Source: Prosapia bicincta (Eukaryota > Arthropoda > Insecta > Hemiptera > Cercopidae). Taken from it: a stretch of DNA of 64,000 nucleotides. The stretch covers positions 350,039,082 to 350,103,081 of the forward strand of contig JBAIZL010000002.1 in the NCBI GenBank assembly GCA_036971475.1, read 5' to 3'. A program made the position numbers and the translations under genes. This document shows positions 11,945-23,965 of this stretch, piece by piece. The notes below the pieces were generated by a model. That model worked only from the letters and a program-made list of their open reading frames with translations, made no database searches and was not told the origin of the DNA. Every line of letters starts with the position of its first letter. The stretch's first letter is position 1.

Positions 11945-14900
11945 AATCTCTAATACTGTTCTCTTAGGCACTCTACTTGTTAAGCTTACCTCGTCTAACG
12001 GTATTACTCATGTATTTCGTGCTCTTGTTGACTCTGGCAGTCAATCTTGTTTTCTCACCGAGCGTGCTGCTCAATTATTGTGTGCTCCTCGTACTAAGAC
12101 CACTCATAGTGTGGTAGGATTGTCTCAGATACCCTTACGCTCGAAAGGTCTCACCTCAGTAGCTGTTGAAACTCTTGGGGGCAAGGTTATTTCAATTAAT
12201 GAAAGATTTTTAATATTGGAAAAAATTTGTGTTAACCTACCAAGCACACAAGTAGACTCTGAAGTTCTTTCCAAGGTTCGTCCTTATGTTTTAGCAGACC
12301 CTACGTTTCACTTGCCAGGAGGCATAGACGTTCTTCTTGGTGGTGGTTTATTTCCACTCATACTTACTCAAGAAGCTTATAACATCGGACCTGGTTTACC
12401 CAGGCTAATAGGCACACACTTTGGCTTTTTATTAATGGGTAACGCACCGTGTCTATCTGGCAGTGAACTTCATAGTAACTCAAGCTCTCAATTATCAACT
12501 ACACTTCTAGTTGTCAACAACATTGACCTTCACGACTCACTACAAAGGTTTTGGCAACAGAAAGAACCCCCTGCGGTGTCTAAGCTTTCTGATGAAGATA
12601 CATTATGTGAAGATCACTTTTTCGCCACTCAAACTCGGGACCAATCTGGCCGATATTGCGTCCGACTACCATTCAAGACTGAACATCCTCCTCTGGGTCA
12701 ATCTCGTTTAAATGCAGAAAAAAGACTGCACTCTCTAGATAAGAAATTCAGTGCTCAACCTCAATTTAAATCCCTATATACTGATTTTATGACTGACTAC
12801 TTAGCCTCTGGTCACATGATATACGCTCATAATACTGATCTAACTGTACCTCATTACTTCCTTCCTCACCATGGTGTTTTAAAGGAGTCTAGCAGCACAA
12901 CTCGTTTACGTACTGTATTTGATGCTAGTTCTGAAACCTCTAATGGTATTTCTCTTAATAATATTTTATTAACAGGCAAAAAGATGCAAACTAATATTTG
13001 TGATTTATTACTAAATTTTCGGATTCATAACGTTGTTTTTTCTTGTGACATTCGTCAAATGTATAGACAGGTAAAAATGCACCCTGATGACCCGTGCTAT
13101 CAGATGATCTTATGGCGTGAAAGTCCAGATCAGCCCTCTTTAATCTACAAGCTCACGACAGTGACTTACGGAGTGATTTGTTCACCGTATCTTGCCATTA
13201 AAACCTTACATCAGCTCGCTGCAGACGAAGGTGACTCCTATCCTGAAGTTGCTAATATTCTACGCACGCAGACGTTCGTAGATGACATCATCTCTGGAGC
13301 TGACTCTGAAGAAAAGGCTTTGAGCCTCCGTATGCAACTCATTTCGCTCCTGGCTCGCGGAAGCTTTGAACTACGCAAATGGACATCTAACTCCAGTCAA
13401 CTGCTGCAAGATCTTCCTGATGCTCATTTAGAGACCCCTGTATTCCTTCAAGGCAGTAAACAACCACATTTCACTATATTAGGTCTTCACTGGTCACCCT
13501 CTACCGATACGTTTACCTATAATTTGAATTTTCCTCACAATTCCAGGACTAAACGTCAAATTCTCGGTATCATTGCCCAGATTTACGACCCTTGTGGCTT
13601 TCTCTCACCCATTGTCATGTGGGCCAAACGTTTTATGCAACTACTCTGGATCAAAGGATTGAACTGGGATGAACCACTTCCATCTGAACAATTGAAATTA
13701 TGGCAAACCTTTACAGACTCGGCTAATACTCTACGAGAAATTGTAATTCCTCGTGCATTACGAATAACACACTCGAGAAACTTTGAGTTACACGGTTTCT
13801 CAGATGCTTCTGAGAACGGTTATGCCGCCGTCGTTTATTTGAGATGCCAACTTAGCGACGACTCTGTGTTAATTCGGCAAGTAATATCGAAGACTCGGGT
13901 AGCCCTCTCTGAAAAGGCTCACGGTTCCTTGATTAGAGCTAAGTGCAGCTCATTTACTCGCCCAACTAGTGGGATATGTTACCTCTCTTTTTGAAAAAAG
14001 GGTGGAATTTTCTTCTGTATTTCTATGGTGTTATTCGACAGTAACACTGACATGGTTACAAACACCTCTTCATCGATTGAAGACGTTTGTCGCCAACCGG
14101 ATAGCCCAGATACAACAATTAGTGCCTCCTCATTACTGGAGACACGTAGCGAGTGAAGATAAACCTGCTGATTGCGCCTCGCGTGGGTTACTTCCTAAAG
14201 ATTTACCACAGCACTCATTATTGTGGTACCGCCCCCTTTTGGCTACAAAAATCTAATGATAACTGGCCTGTATCTCATTTTATGCATACAAAATTTACTG
14301 ACACATTAGAAGAGAAACCCATTTCACCTATATCTCTCATATCAACTGCTCCTCATGAATGGGAGCTCCTCACTCAGTTTTCTCACTTTAGCCGACTCCA
14401 GCGTGTGATGGCTTATATTTTGCGATTTACTCATAACGCTCGTCATTCAAGAAAGCTCGATGGTCCTCTCAACACTCTGGAAATGAGGGCGTCAAGACTG
14501 GCAATTTTCAAGATGGTTCAAGAATCAGCGTTCAGAGACTACATCGTTGCCATGAAGAAGGATCCAACTACACCTGCCTCGTCACAACTCCGACAACTCG
14601 TCTCTCCTTTTCTCGACAAGGATGATATCCTACGAGTGGGAGGACGTCTCAACGCTTTAAAATTTCCTACGGATGTGCAACATCCTGTGATTTTGCCAAA
14701 CGACATCATGTCGTCAACCTTCTTATTGATTTTTATCATCGAAAATACTTACACTCGGGCGCTCAATTGACTCAATCACTTCTTACACAGGATGTGTGGA
14801 TACTCTCGGCCCGAAGTGTAATACGCTCTCGCATTTTTCAATGTGTTGTATGTTTTCGACACAAGCCTCACAATAAATCTCCGCTCATGGGTGATTTACC

Positions 14901-15830
14901 AAAAGCAAGATTAACTCCTTCTCGTCCGTTTCTAAACACCGGCATTGACTACAGAGGTCCTTTTAACATCATAATGCACAATTTGCGCTCGATTCGCTTA
15001 ATCAAAGCATATATTTGTATCTTTGTTTGCCTTGTGACAAAGGCTGTACACATTGAAATTGTATCAAACCTGTCGACAGATGGGTTTATTGCCGCTCTCA
15101 TCCGATTTGTGTCTAGACGCGGTCTTTGCACAAATTATTATTCTGACTGTGGAACGAATTTCGTTGGAGCGAATAATGCTTTACAAAATCTCATCATCTC
15201 TTCAGGCCGAACTCCTTTTGCTAAATTCTCATCACAACACAATATCAACTTTCATTTCAACCCGCCTGCAGCTCCTCATCAAGGTGGTCTTTGGGAAGCA
15301 GCAATCAAGAGTGCAAAACATCACCTCCGACGTGTCATCGGTGAACATATTTTAACTCTATGTGAATTTTCCACTCTCACAACTCAAGTAGAGGCTATTT
15401 TGAATTCGAGACCGCTCACACCTCTGTCAAACGACGCCTCAGACCTCAATGCACTAACCCCGGGTCACTTCTTATTAGGATCTTCATTGGTTTCAGTTCC
15501 AGAAGAGGATCTTTTCAACGTTTCTGCCAACCGACTCAAGCACTGGCAGCTAATTAAGGCCTTTCACCAGCGTATTTGGAAGAGATGGCATCTAGAATAT
15601 ATCCATACTCTTCAGCAACGGGGGAAGTGGAACGTGCCAACTGTCAAACTGCGCGTCGGCGACCTCGTGTTAGTGCATCAACCTGCACCACCTCTCGCAT
15701 GGCCTCTGGCTAGGTTAAGTAGGTTTCTCCAGGAAAGGATGGTGTAGTAAGAGTGGTTCATTTGAAGACAAAGCAGGGAACCTTGACAAAACCTGCTCAC
15801 AAGGATTTCCTTCTACCTCTACGCTCATAA
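11945..15830 (+). pseudogene. pol: BEL-1 copy 2 pol (best preserved; 638-codon RT ORF)
   Basis: Protease DSGS motif at about 12030. The longest open frame (12078-13994) covers the end of the protease/DUF1758 segment, RT (CDIRQMYRQ, FVDD at about 13276-13290) and the RNase H-like HGFSDASENGY. It then breaks by a TGA-containing frame change near 13940. Further breaks near 14245, 14700 and 15718 are the same as in copy 1. The integrase frame 14767-15747 keeps D (TGIDYRGPF), D (YSDCGTNF) and E (GGLWEAAIKS). The tail ends at TAA 15828-15830. Sharing of these breaks with copy 1 implies that they predate the duplication. Confidence 0.9.
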
Positions 15831-15974
15831 TGAACTTGCGCCTTAGTGCGCTCAATTTTTGTAAAAGAGATATTTTTATTTTCCTTTATGAACTTTTTTA
15901 TTTTTATAATCTCTCAAAATATTATATTTGTGTTAGTTCTCTTTGAATCCTAGAAGGATTCAAGGCCCCCGGTA

Positions 15975-16375
15975 TGTTACGTATTTAAAATTAATATAGA
16001 CTTATTTCTTTTATTTTAAACCCGCCGCCAAAGTCAGACAAAGCTCACCCGTGATAAGATTGGTTCTGCAGTTTGAACCGACAGAGCAAGTTAGACCTTT
16101 CGGGAGTGTAGACAGGTCTACCCCTACTTTCTAGTATACTATTACACTTTTCAATCTCCGTACCTTAGGTACTAGAATACGTGAATGTAACTATTTTATT
16201 ATTGTTTATACCGAATGTGATCAGTGCGTGGAATACGAACAAGTTTTCTGCCCAGAAATCGCTTATTTAATACGCGAGTGTGATAAGTGTGTATTCCACG
16301 GTGCACGTAATAACAAACTATTAGTTTATATAATTATAATAATTATTGGTCCTCTGAAAGTATTGTAACCAAACA
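15975..16375 (+). repeat. BEL-1 LTR 3 (3' LTR)
   Basis: 401 bp, TGTTACG...CAAACA, followed directly by GGAAG (16376-16380). It is the most divergent of the three, with about a dozen differences from LTR 2 concentrated in its second half, including compensating single-base indels near 16244 and 16294. Confidence 0.93.
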
Positions 16376-16380
16376 GGAAG

Positions 16381-17763
16381 TGTAAATGTAATAGCAAAAT
16401 TTTTAATGTCAAATAGACAAATTTAAATGTATTTTAAATAACGTAAAGCAATCTCAAATGGATGTCATGTGCCATGCCAAAGATTTTTAACAATATAAAG
16501 TTCTTATAAATTAAGTATATAAAACAATGTAAAAACATAAAGTAGGGTAACATTTCAAATGCAATTTTGTTTTGTATTTAATATTTTTTGTGCAGTAAAA
16601 TTTGATTAATTTAAATTAATATTTGTTGTATAAATTATTTATTGAACTCGCCATTCCTATGTTCAACTCTTGACATTGCAGGACAAATAACTAATTGTGT
16701 AACTAACTAATGCAATATTTAATATCATAATTCATTAGGAATTATACAAATTTATCCAACACATTACAGTAACTTTCTGAAGAAATTATTTCAGCCAGCA
16801 GACTCTATTCAGAATTGGCTTTACTTTTCAATATAATTCAGATATTAACAGATTTAGTTTTAATTATTAATATTGTTATTTAAAAATATTTACTTGTTGA
16901 TGTTAAAAGGTAATTGTTTGTGAAAAGTTTGCGAATTACTTCTTGAGGTTATCCTTGAGTGTGCCATTTACAACTATTTCCATAAATTTGAGCTGAGGTG
17001 TCTTTGCCTCAAGAATGATTACAGGGTCTGTGTTTATTTTATGAAACTGATTTTGTTATTCTAGACATTAAAAAAAATCCATCGAGAAATAACATCAAGA
17101 TTTTATTTTTAAAGTTGATATAACATTTACTCGATACAGTTTTTATCCAGTCCTACATTAATTTTTATTCATCCATTCATTTCTCAATAAAATGCGCCAT
17201 TAGATCCAGCATAAATGTTACTTTGGATATTTTAATTTCTGTTGATTTCATAATAACTCATATATCTTCTTTTTATTTACTGGTAAATTAATTAACATAT
17301 AAAAATGAAAAGTCATTTTATCTGCGTTTTAAGAAACTTTCTAAAAAGAATACTTTTAAGAAAGTATTTATATTCACTTCTTAAATTTTAGGGCCGTTGT
17401 TCGATCGCTCATTTTCATTTAGTTTAAATATCTTAAACAAATTAGCTCAGAACTATAACACACTTTAAGATACACATTTTCATACTGTGATTCTGGTTTT
17501 TCAATATGATCTTATACATTACAGTCTGCCATTTTCACTGAAAATAATAGATCAGATGCTAATGAAAAAAAATGGATGGATATGCTGTGACACACAAGAC
17601 TAAGCTCCGAATTTGACAAAATAATATATATGCTGCAAATAAAAATATATGCTGCAAATATCAAACGACTTTGATTTCTAGAGATTTAATTCTGTAAAGA
17701 GAAAGGTTAACTTATACACAGAATAATATTGCAGTTAATCAAATATTTAGACATTATTAGCCT
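16381..17763. other. AT-rich non-coding DNA
   Basis: No gene or recognisable element. Only a short local duplication is visible (ATATATGCTGCAAATA twice within 17623-17660). Confidence 0.6.
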
Positions 17764-18829
17764 CTAACTACCATTGTTCTGCCTTACAGGCACTGTTGCC
17801 TATGGTGTTGTTTAGTTTTGTCCCCTTATACTACTCCTTGAAGGTCATGGTATTCAGTAGATTTCTATATAGTAGTGTTTCACATGCTGTTAGCGTTGTT
17901 TGCATGTGATTATGTGCAGTGTGATTATTTTATAATAGTTTGAAACTTCGGTTGTACCTCACAGCCATGACGTTATTTGTGTAATATTTTAACCTTTTAT
18001 AATGTTTCTCGGTTTTTTTTAAGGATCATTTTAGTGTTTAATTATATAAATTGAAAACCTGGACAGACCTGGACCTTTTGGAGTAAAAAGGAAAATAATT
18101 TCAACTGATGAGACTCAAGGAGTGGAAACATATGACAGTGATTTTGAAGATGCTCATTGGAACTGGATAGACGAAGAAGACAGTGATTCAGACACTGTAC
18201 CTCCAGAGCCCACTTGCAAACTACAGACTCAGTCGTGACGTACGGCAGACAATATGATGAATTTTAGGACCTGATTGCCCAATAGATGATACACAAGCAC
18301 ATGAAAATCAAACAAAACAAAGAAGAAGTTGTAGAATTTGTCCAGCAACAAAAATAGAAAGACTCGTTACACGTGTGTTAGCTGTCTACAGAAAATATGC
18401 CTGGCATGTTCCAAGCCACTTTGTAAAGACTGCTGTCCAAATTGAGTTATTATTTCGAATGTCAGTTTCCATATACAAAACTTTTAATGTGTCAAATGTT
18501 TTTTATATAAAGTTTAGTGTGTACAATCAGTGAACAAAATATAATTATTGTAAGTTTATTATTGTGAGAATATAAGCCTTTTTAGATAAGCTTCACTAAG
18601 ATCTGAAGAAGGTAAGACTATAGTTTTCAATAAGTAAATAAAAGAAAACTAATCTCATAAAATTATCTTTTCCTTAGTTATTTGCACTCAGAATATATTC
18701 ATATAACATTTTCATAAAGCTAATGGAAGATAAGTTTTTAAACTACACAATAAATCGCACGTAGATCCTTCGTTCCTGTGAGGCACATCGACGGTAGTAA
18801 TGTGACAGAGATTGCAGGACGGTAGTTAA
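17764..18829 (+). mobile_element. piggyBac-family deletion derivative
   Basis: Termini CTACC (17768-17772) and GGTAG (18821-18825) abut CTAA (17764) and TTAA (18826-18829). This fits the TTAA target of piggyBac elements with one mutated copy. Subterminal inverted words TGCCTTACAGGCA (about 17782) and TGCCTCACAGGAA (minus strand, about 18778) support the ends. The interior encodes an acidic segment (DSDFEDAHWNWIDEEDSDSD, about 18131-18190), like the transposase N-terminus. It then jumps to a C-terminal cysteine-rich segment (RRSCRIC..., then CVSCLQKICLACSKPLCKDCC) ending at TGA 18443-18445. The DDD catalytic core is absent. At about 1.06 kb it is well under the length of an autonomous element. 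Confidence 0.75.
18058..18445 (+). pseudogene. piggyBac transposase remnant (acidic N-term plus cysteine-rich C-term)
   Basis: First part: about 60 codons from 18058 to a TGA near 18237, rich in D/E. Second part: a Cys-rich zinc-binding region, normally used by the transposase to bind subterminal DNA. It is split by a 1-base frame change near 18350 and ends at 18445. The middle several hundred residues, including the catalytic aspartates, are missing. It cannot catalyse transposition, though the ends could be mobilised by an intact enzyme elsewhere (inference). Confidence 0.7.
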
Positions 18830-19661
18830 AGGTTGATCAAAAATTTTATACAACACTTTTTATACTTGACTACCAAGAATAAAAAAGTTAGTTATGGGCA
18901 AAGATTACCTGCTTGTATGTAAGTAATCCACAAAATAGACAACTACTCACTTTAGTAATGTCTCCCATGTCACCTCCTCATCTAAATTTTGGAAAAAACA
19001 TACTTGGACCTAAGAAGCAACAAATTATTATGAAATATAAATTGATTGCAATACCTACCTAATGTTGATGCATTCATTATAAATATCATAATGTAACTGT
19101 TGCCTATGATAAAAAATTAGCATTTTTTTAATATAAATGTTAAAGTATAACCATTATTATTTGTTTATCCTATAGTTTTGTTTTGTTGCTGTAAGGTTTT
19201 GCTATTTGTTTTTGAAATATCAAAACTTGTTGATGACAATTGTATATCAATTTTTCATACAAATATTGCTTTCAAGTTTTATTCTAAATAGATTTAGCTT
19301 TTATGCAATATTTAGGTTTGTCTGTCTTCTCATAACTAATTGGAGTTAATGGAAAAAGTCAAACATGCATTGAGACGAATCTGCTGAATAAGTAAGTAAG
19401 TAGTGTTTTTTTGCCAAGTAATACAAAAAAGTGTAATTTGTAAAATAAAGCTCCATTTACCAAAAAAATTAGGACTCTTGCTAGTAATTTTAATTTACTG
19501 GCATAACTCCTGTTATATTCTGACAGAATTGGTAATGGGAATACAAAACTGCTGTTTTGCGAGTAAAGTATAATATTTTATTCTGATATGGCGACATTTC
19601 AATATATAGATCGTTATCATCAATAGGCCTCTATATAAGAAGCCTTATGAAATACAAATTT
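18830..19661. other. AT-rich non-coding DNA with one interspersed repeat
   Basis: No gene seen. The stretch carries repeat copy B (19372-19450). At about 19585-19625 there is a GCGACATTTCAATATA...ATCATCA string that resembles non-coding ends of Penelope-like elements. The resemblance is too short to call. Confidence 0.55.
19372..19450 (+). repeat. Short interspersed repeat, copy B
   Basis: Shares GAGACGAATCTGCTGAATAA, AAGTAGTG, TTTTTTGCCAA and AAAAAGTGTAATTT in order with the other copies of this family in the window (3345, 41888, 42822). Confidence 0.5.
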
Positions 19662-21346
19662 TGTTAGGATATTGATGGGCAAACGTTATAAAAGGAGGCC
19701 CGGATAGAATAAAAAACTATCTAAGCAGGCCAAAATAAAAATTTAACAAAACAAATTCCTAAAAAGGGTTAAACTTTATTTTTTAAATTTGTACATCACG
19801 TACAACCTGTATTACCGCAATGTTAAACAACTTTTATAAAAAAATTACAAAAATCGATTAGTCTCTATAAGATGGATTATGTGACAGATGAAACTGTGAC
19901 TGAGCTTCTATAAGTGGTTTATAATATGGTAGAAACCGAGATGAGTTGATTTGCAGTGGTAAAGCAATATGGAGTTAGGTCAATGGGGTTTTGTGAAGCT
20001 ACGTAGTATAGAACACCTGTTCGCAGTTGTAGAAAGATGCAAACATTGCAGTTATCTTCTGAGTGAGAGATTTTCTGTTTGGGAATTTTGATTAAACAAG
20101 TGTAAAATTAAATTTCAGAAACGTTGAGAAATATTTGCTTCAATTCACAGTTACATTGTGACTCAATTAGTTCGATCTGTTTTCTGGTTTGACAGACTGG
20201 GAATCCACATTAAATAGTTTGCTAAAAGGGTCAGGTCCTGTTCGATAACTTAGAAGTCTTGAATCTTCATTCTAATTTTTCGTGAGTGCATTACTCATAG
20301 ATCTTATTTTTTTGCCTAACTGCAATAGTTACTAGATTTGGAAAACGAGTAAATTCTCTCTTGAATAGTAATTTTGAGTATTTTTAAATCCTTGATTGAC
20401 CCAAAATATTATGTATTAGTTTGTTTTATTCCCTAGAATTTCAAGTTCAATTTATCGGTGTGACTGAGAAGACCTTTAAAAATACTGTCACAAGCATGAT
20501 AATATGTTGAAATTCATCAAAAATGTCTGATTTTTTTAGTCATTCTCTTTAATGAACACACCCAATCTAAACCTTCAGTAACACAAAAATTGCCATCAAT
20601 ACCTGTTATAAATCTCAGTAGCTGAGCTGAGTCAGTTATGTCCGTACTTACATCCAAAGCAAAACAACAGAATTTTAAATCGCCTATCTTTGACTCCAGG
20701 TGTAAGACAAAACGTTTATCAGTTATTTCAGTTCTAGACGTAATTGTTTTTTGAGAATAACTATCTCAAGTTCTTTTTTTCATAACACAAAATACTTGGA
20801 GCATACAAGTATTTACAAATTCGTTATCAGAAAATTGTTTGTTACTTTTTCCAATATTCAAATCTACAACATAACAGGGATGCGTTGCTATATTTTGAGA
20901 AAAACTGAGTTATTTTTAATATTTTGCTAGTGTGAAAATTTTTTAAAGTATATATCTTGCTTTTTGTTTCTGTTCTTCTTCAGTTATAGTTTCATAACTG
21001 GCTTTGTTATGTTTTGTCATGAAGAGTCATGAGAAGGTGCATTCCTAAAATACGACTACAGCTTCATTGCAAATTTGGCAAACAGGTTTATCCTCTTTAA
21101 GAGTGAAATAGTGTTTCCAAATTTCCTGATCTTTAAAAACTAGACATTCTGAATCAACGTTAGGTTTTTTACTTGCAGTTCTAACGATCTAAAATATCAA
21201 TAACCACTATCCATAAAGTAACACTATGAGAATAAAACAGCTATTAAATTGTAGCAATGCAGAAAATACATTTAGTCCTATGAGTATTTTTAGGGGTTAC
21301 TCAAAATCACGTTGCGGGCCGTACATTGCCCATCTCTGGGTTAGGA
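19662..21346 (-). mobile_element. Decayed hAT-family DNA transposon
   Basis: Element 19670-21338 with 8-bp flanks TGTTAGGA (19662-19669) and GGTTAGGA (21339-21346), one mismatch, the size expected of hAT. Ends match as inverted repeats over the core GATGGGCAA (left TATTGATGGGCAAACG, right on the minus strand CAGAGATGGGCAATGT). Inside, the minus strand carries remnants of a BED-finger hAT transposase. Total 1,669 bp, shorter than a full element, so it is internally shortened as well as mutated. Confidence 0.75.
19990..21190 (-). pseudogene. hAT transposase relic (GTF2IRD2/ZBED-like)
   Basis: Read on the minus strand: a BED-type zinc finger start (KPVCQICNEAVVV, about 21070-21110); then LKFCCFALDVSTDITDSAQL with LLRFITGIDGNFCVTEGL (about 20570-20680), a signature of the hAT group from which vertebrate GTF2IRD2 and ZBED-like proteins derive; then ELIESQCNCELKQIF (about 20130-20180); and MFASFYNCEQVF (about 20020-20060), the CEQxF part of the hAT dimerisation region. 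Many stops and frame changes separate these. The order is correct for the family, so the call rests on several collinear matches. Confidence 0.7.
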
Positions 21347-23362
21347 AGTCCTTGACCATTCCTGAATTTACATCTGTAATGAAGTGTGAATCTTATACCA
21401 ATGACAAACTCAGTTAACACAGATTTTTCACATCGATCACTGTATTTTAAAAACACGTATAAACAACAACATAATTTCAGCTATGTGTACATTTAAAACA
21501 TACCTGAACAGTTCAGATTAAAACTAAAAACGGAAACTATCTGGAATAGAAGTTTCTGCATAGCAGAATCAAATATTGAAATTGAATCACAAAACTGCCC
21601 TCTTCTATTTCTATTAAAGTAATGACTATGTGCAAGTATTTACCTTTGTAAGATTTATTGGATTGGACATGATAGTTAAAGACATACAAGACCATAGTAC
21701 TGAGCTTAGCCTTCTTCATACAGTCTAATTTATTAAAAACAATATATCACTTGTATTACTTCCAGCACCAGCAGTCTATATGAATTAGATAAGAGCATGA
21801 GTGAACTCATATATTGCAGATGTTCAATTTCCACAATATTCATCACAAATATGATTTAACTTTGCTAAGATACACAGACCTTTATAGAGATGTATGGGAT
21901 TGATAACTGAAAGAGAAAATTAGTCATAAGATACAACCGTGTCAGTGGTTGTCGAATTTCCAGTATATTTTTGCCTTGTACATTTTTTTGAATATAGTAC
22001 TAAAGAATCAAAGTAAAATTAGTGTAAGCAAATAAGCTGGTTCAGAAAACTTTACCATTGAGTAACAAATATAAGATTGTTTCTTGCACAACTTACTTCA
22101 TTCCCCTTCAACTCTTTCTGTAGGCATTTTTGCGAGTTTTTTTATTTTACAAATTCTTTATTTTACATTCTAAAATTAATCTCTCGTTTTGTTTTCTGAA
22201 TCTGCTTTAATATACAACATTACCTAAAATAATGTTACAATTTGTTTCATAAAGTTTTCACTTTGGTACATACAAAATTTTACATTATATATTTCATAAT
22301 AAATGTTTCACGTCAACAAAATTGTCCGAATGCACAGTTGATCAAGTAGGAGTACATAAGAAAAGGTGACCAATTGAAAATAGAAGCTCCATCCATCAAG
22401 AGATGAGGATGTCCTGAAACGTGTCAAGTTTAAATACAAATTTAATGCTAGGAATTGTGTAAAAGTGCTCCTCTTTAGTGATTTATAATCTTCAAATATA
22501 CATATAACTTTATTTAAAAAAAAATAGATATTTTAAAAGTCAAAAATCATTGGTGAAAGAAGTTGGAGGGAAAATTTTACGTCTAATTAATATATTAAGA
22601 ATGCAATAACACAGTGAGCTTTCTATGCGGCCTTGAACATCTATGTCAAGCACCTTAATTTTTCATCTATTTACCAAATTATTCAGCTCTCAAAGTAGAA
22701 TGTGGTATTTGAAATGTGTAAAATGCTAGTAATTTAGTAAGGGTTATTTTAAGTGTTTCCTTTTTCCGAACTTCTATATTTTGATGGCTTTTATAGATAT
22801 ACAGGGCATCACTATTTGTAGGTTGTTATTTAAGTAGTAAAGTTTAGTGAAATGTATCTAGAAACTTACTGTGAAATTAAATAAAACAGGTCCTAGACCT
22901 GTATCTACAGTAAATGTTTTAATTATTTGACAAATTACTTAACCTAGGTACATAAAACATGTTATAGTTTTTTAATACTTTAACTTTCTTAAAATGATTA
23001 ACAAATAAGTTTAATTTATAAACACAATTTATAAACAAACAGAGACAGTTTGGTTCTGAAGAGAATGATGTAATATATACCAATATTTGAAACAAACATT
23101 TAATCAAATTAGCTTTGTTTAATAATAAACCATTGTAATATGCAATTCAACTTGTATGCCTTGGCTAAACTGAACCTCATAATTTTCTTTATGGTCATTA
23201 TGATTTGGTTGGCGCTCAACAGGAAACAACTGTGTTGGAAAGACATATTCATCTGAAAACGCCATTACAGTAAACAAAATGTTCAAGCACGAAAACTTAT
23301 TCTAAAGTGATTACTGTTTACACATGAATGTTCCGTTTACAACTTGTAACATCTGTTCATTT

Positions 23363-23368
<6 letters not shown>
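21347..23368. other. AT-rich non-coding DNA
   Basis: Short frames only (for example 21537-21719 and 22919-23107, minus), with low-complexity composition and no motif. Nothing recognised. Confidence 0.6.

Positions 23369-23412
<44 letters not shown>
23369..23412. repeat. (TA)n microsatellite, 5' flank of BEL-2
   Basis: About 22 TA units, followed by degenerate AT-rich sequence to the BEL-2 LTR. A second uninterrupted (AT)n tract lies directly after the element's 3' LTR (41549-41594), so the element appears to have landed inside one dinucleotide array. Confidence 0.85.
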
Positions 23413-23418
<6 letters not shown>

Positions 23419-23444
23419 TAATTATATATTAATTAATTTAATTA

Positions 23445-23944
23445 TATATATATTTAAATATAATTTAAAAACCCTTTTAAATGCTTCAGAGAGGGACTCC
23501 TTATCGGCCAACCTTTGTCCCTTGCAAAGTTCGGTAAGAGACAGTTCATTTCAAGACGTCGGTAAAACGACATCCCTCCCGTCACTCTCGACGTGACGTA
23601 GTTCCTCGTGAGTTCTAGCAAGGCTCGGTTTAGATCAAACATAATTCCCGTTACGCTATACGTGACGTAGATTTTTCTTTCTTTGTTTCTCCCGTCGTGT
23701 GGCGAAGATATTATTAGCATAAATAGTGGCTATTTTGAATTATATGTGATTTCTCTAAAGTTACTTAGGTAAGTGATTAGTGAATGAAAGGGTGCACCCG
23801 AACAACTGTCCGTCATCCGACAGGAAGGACTAGTGGTGGTACTTCGCCCAGTGAGGTATGTGCGATAGCTGTTAACTTTTTTCATTTATTGAGTATTTAA
23901 GGTCCTCCGGAAAACTATACCATTACATGGCAAAATATTTAACA
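23445..23944 (+). repeat. BEL-2 5' LTR
   Basis: Matches 41043-41548 from AAATGCTTCAGAG onward to ATATTTAACA. Contains a potential hairpin built on CTGTCCGTCATCCGACAG (about 23805-23822). The left edge is uncertain by about 20 bp because of AT-rich flank. Confidence 0.8.
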
Positions 23945-23948
23945 TTTT

Positions 23949-23965
23949 TGGTCCTACGGGCCGAA
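23949..23965 (+). other. Primer-binding-site-like sequence of BEL-2
   Basis: TGGTCCTACGGGCCGAA begins four bases after the LTR. It is near-complementary to the 3' end of tRNA-Tyr as remembered (inference), with mismatches in the middle and at the end. Confidence 0.5.

Larger units (their letters stand above)
4087..16380 (+). mobile_element. BEL/Pao retrotransposon in tandem (3 LTRs, 2 internal regions) with single outer TSD
   Basis: Three 401-bp LTRs (4092-4492, 10035-10435, 15975-16375) flank two internal regions of about 5.5 kb that are nearly identical to each other. LTRs begin TGTTACG and end ACCAAACA (TG...CA). The 5 bases before the first LTR (4087-4091) and after the last (16376-16380) are both GGAAG, the 5-bp duplication expected of BEL/Pao. 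There is no such duplication around the middle LTR. The array therefore behaves as one insertion event enlarged by LTR-LTR recombination. Internal regions encode BEL/Pao Gag (DUF1759-like, zinc knuckles), aspartic protease (DUF1758-like), RT, RNase H/A17-like segment, integrase and a DUF5641-like tail. Both copies are broken. Confidence 0.93.

Noticed and set aside
19585..19625. GCGACATTTC...ATCATCA resembling a Penelope-like element terminus
   Set aside because: Too short and without neighbouring RT or endonuclease coding to be sure.
23805..23822. CTGTCCGTCATCCGACAG as a possible regulatory hairpin or ribozyme arm in the BEL-2 LTR
   Set aside because: It recurs in the 3' LTR only because LTRs are copies; no conserved ribozyme core is visible.
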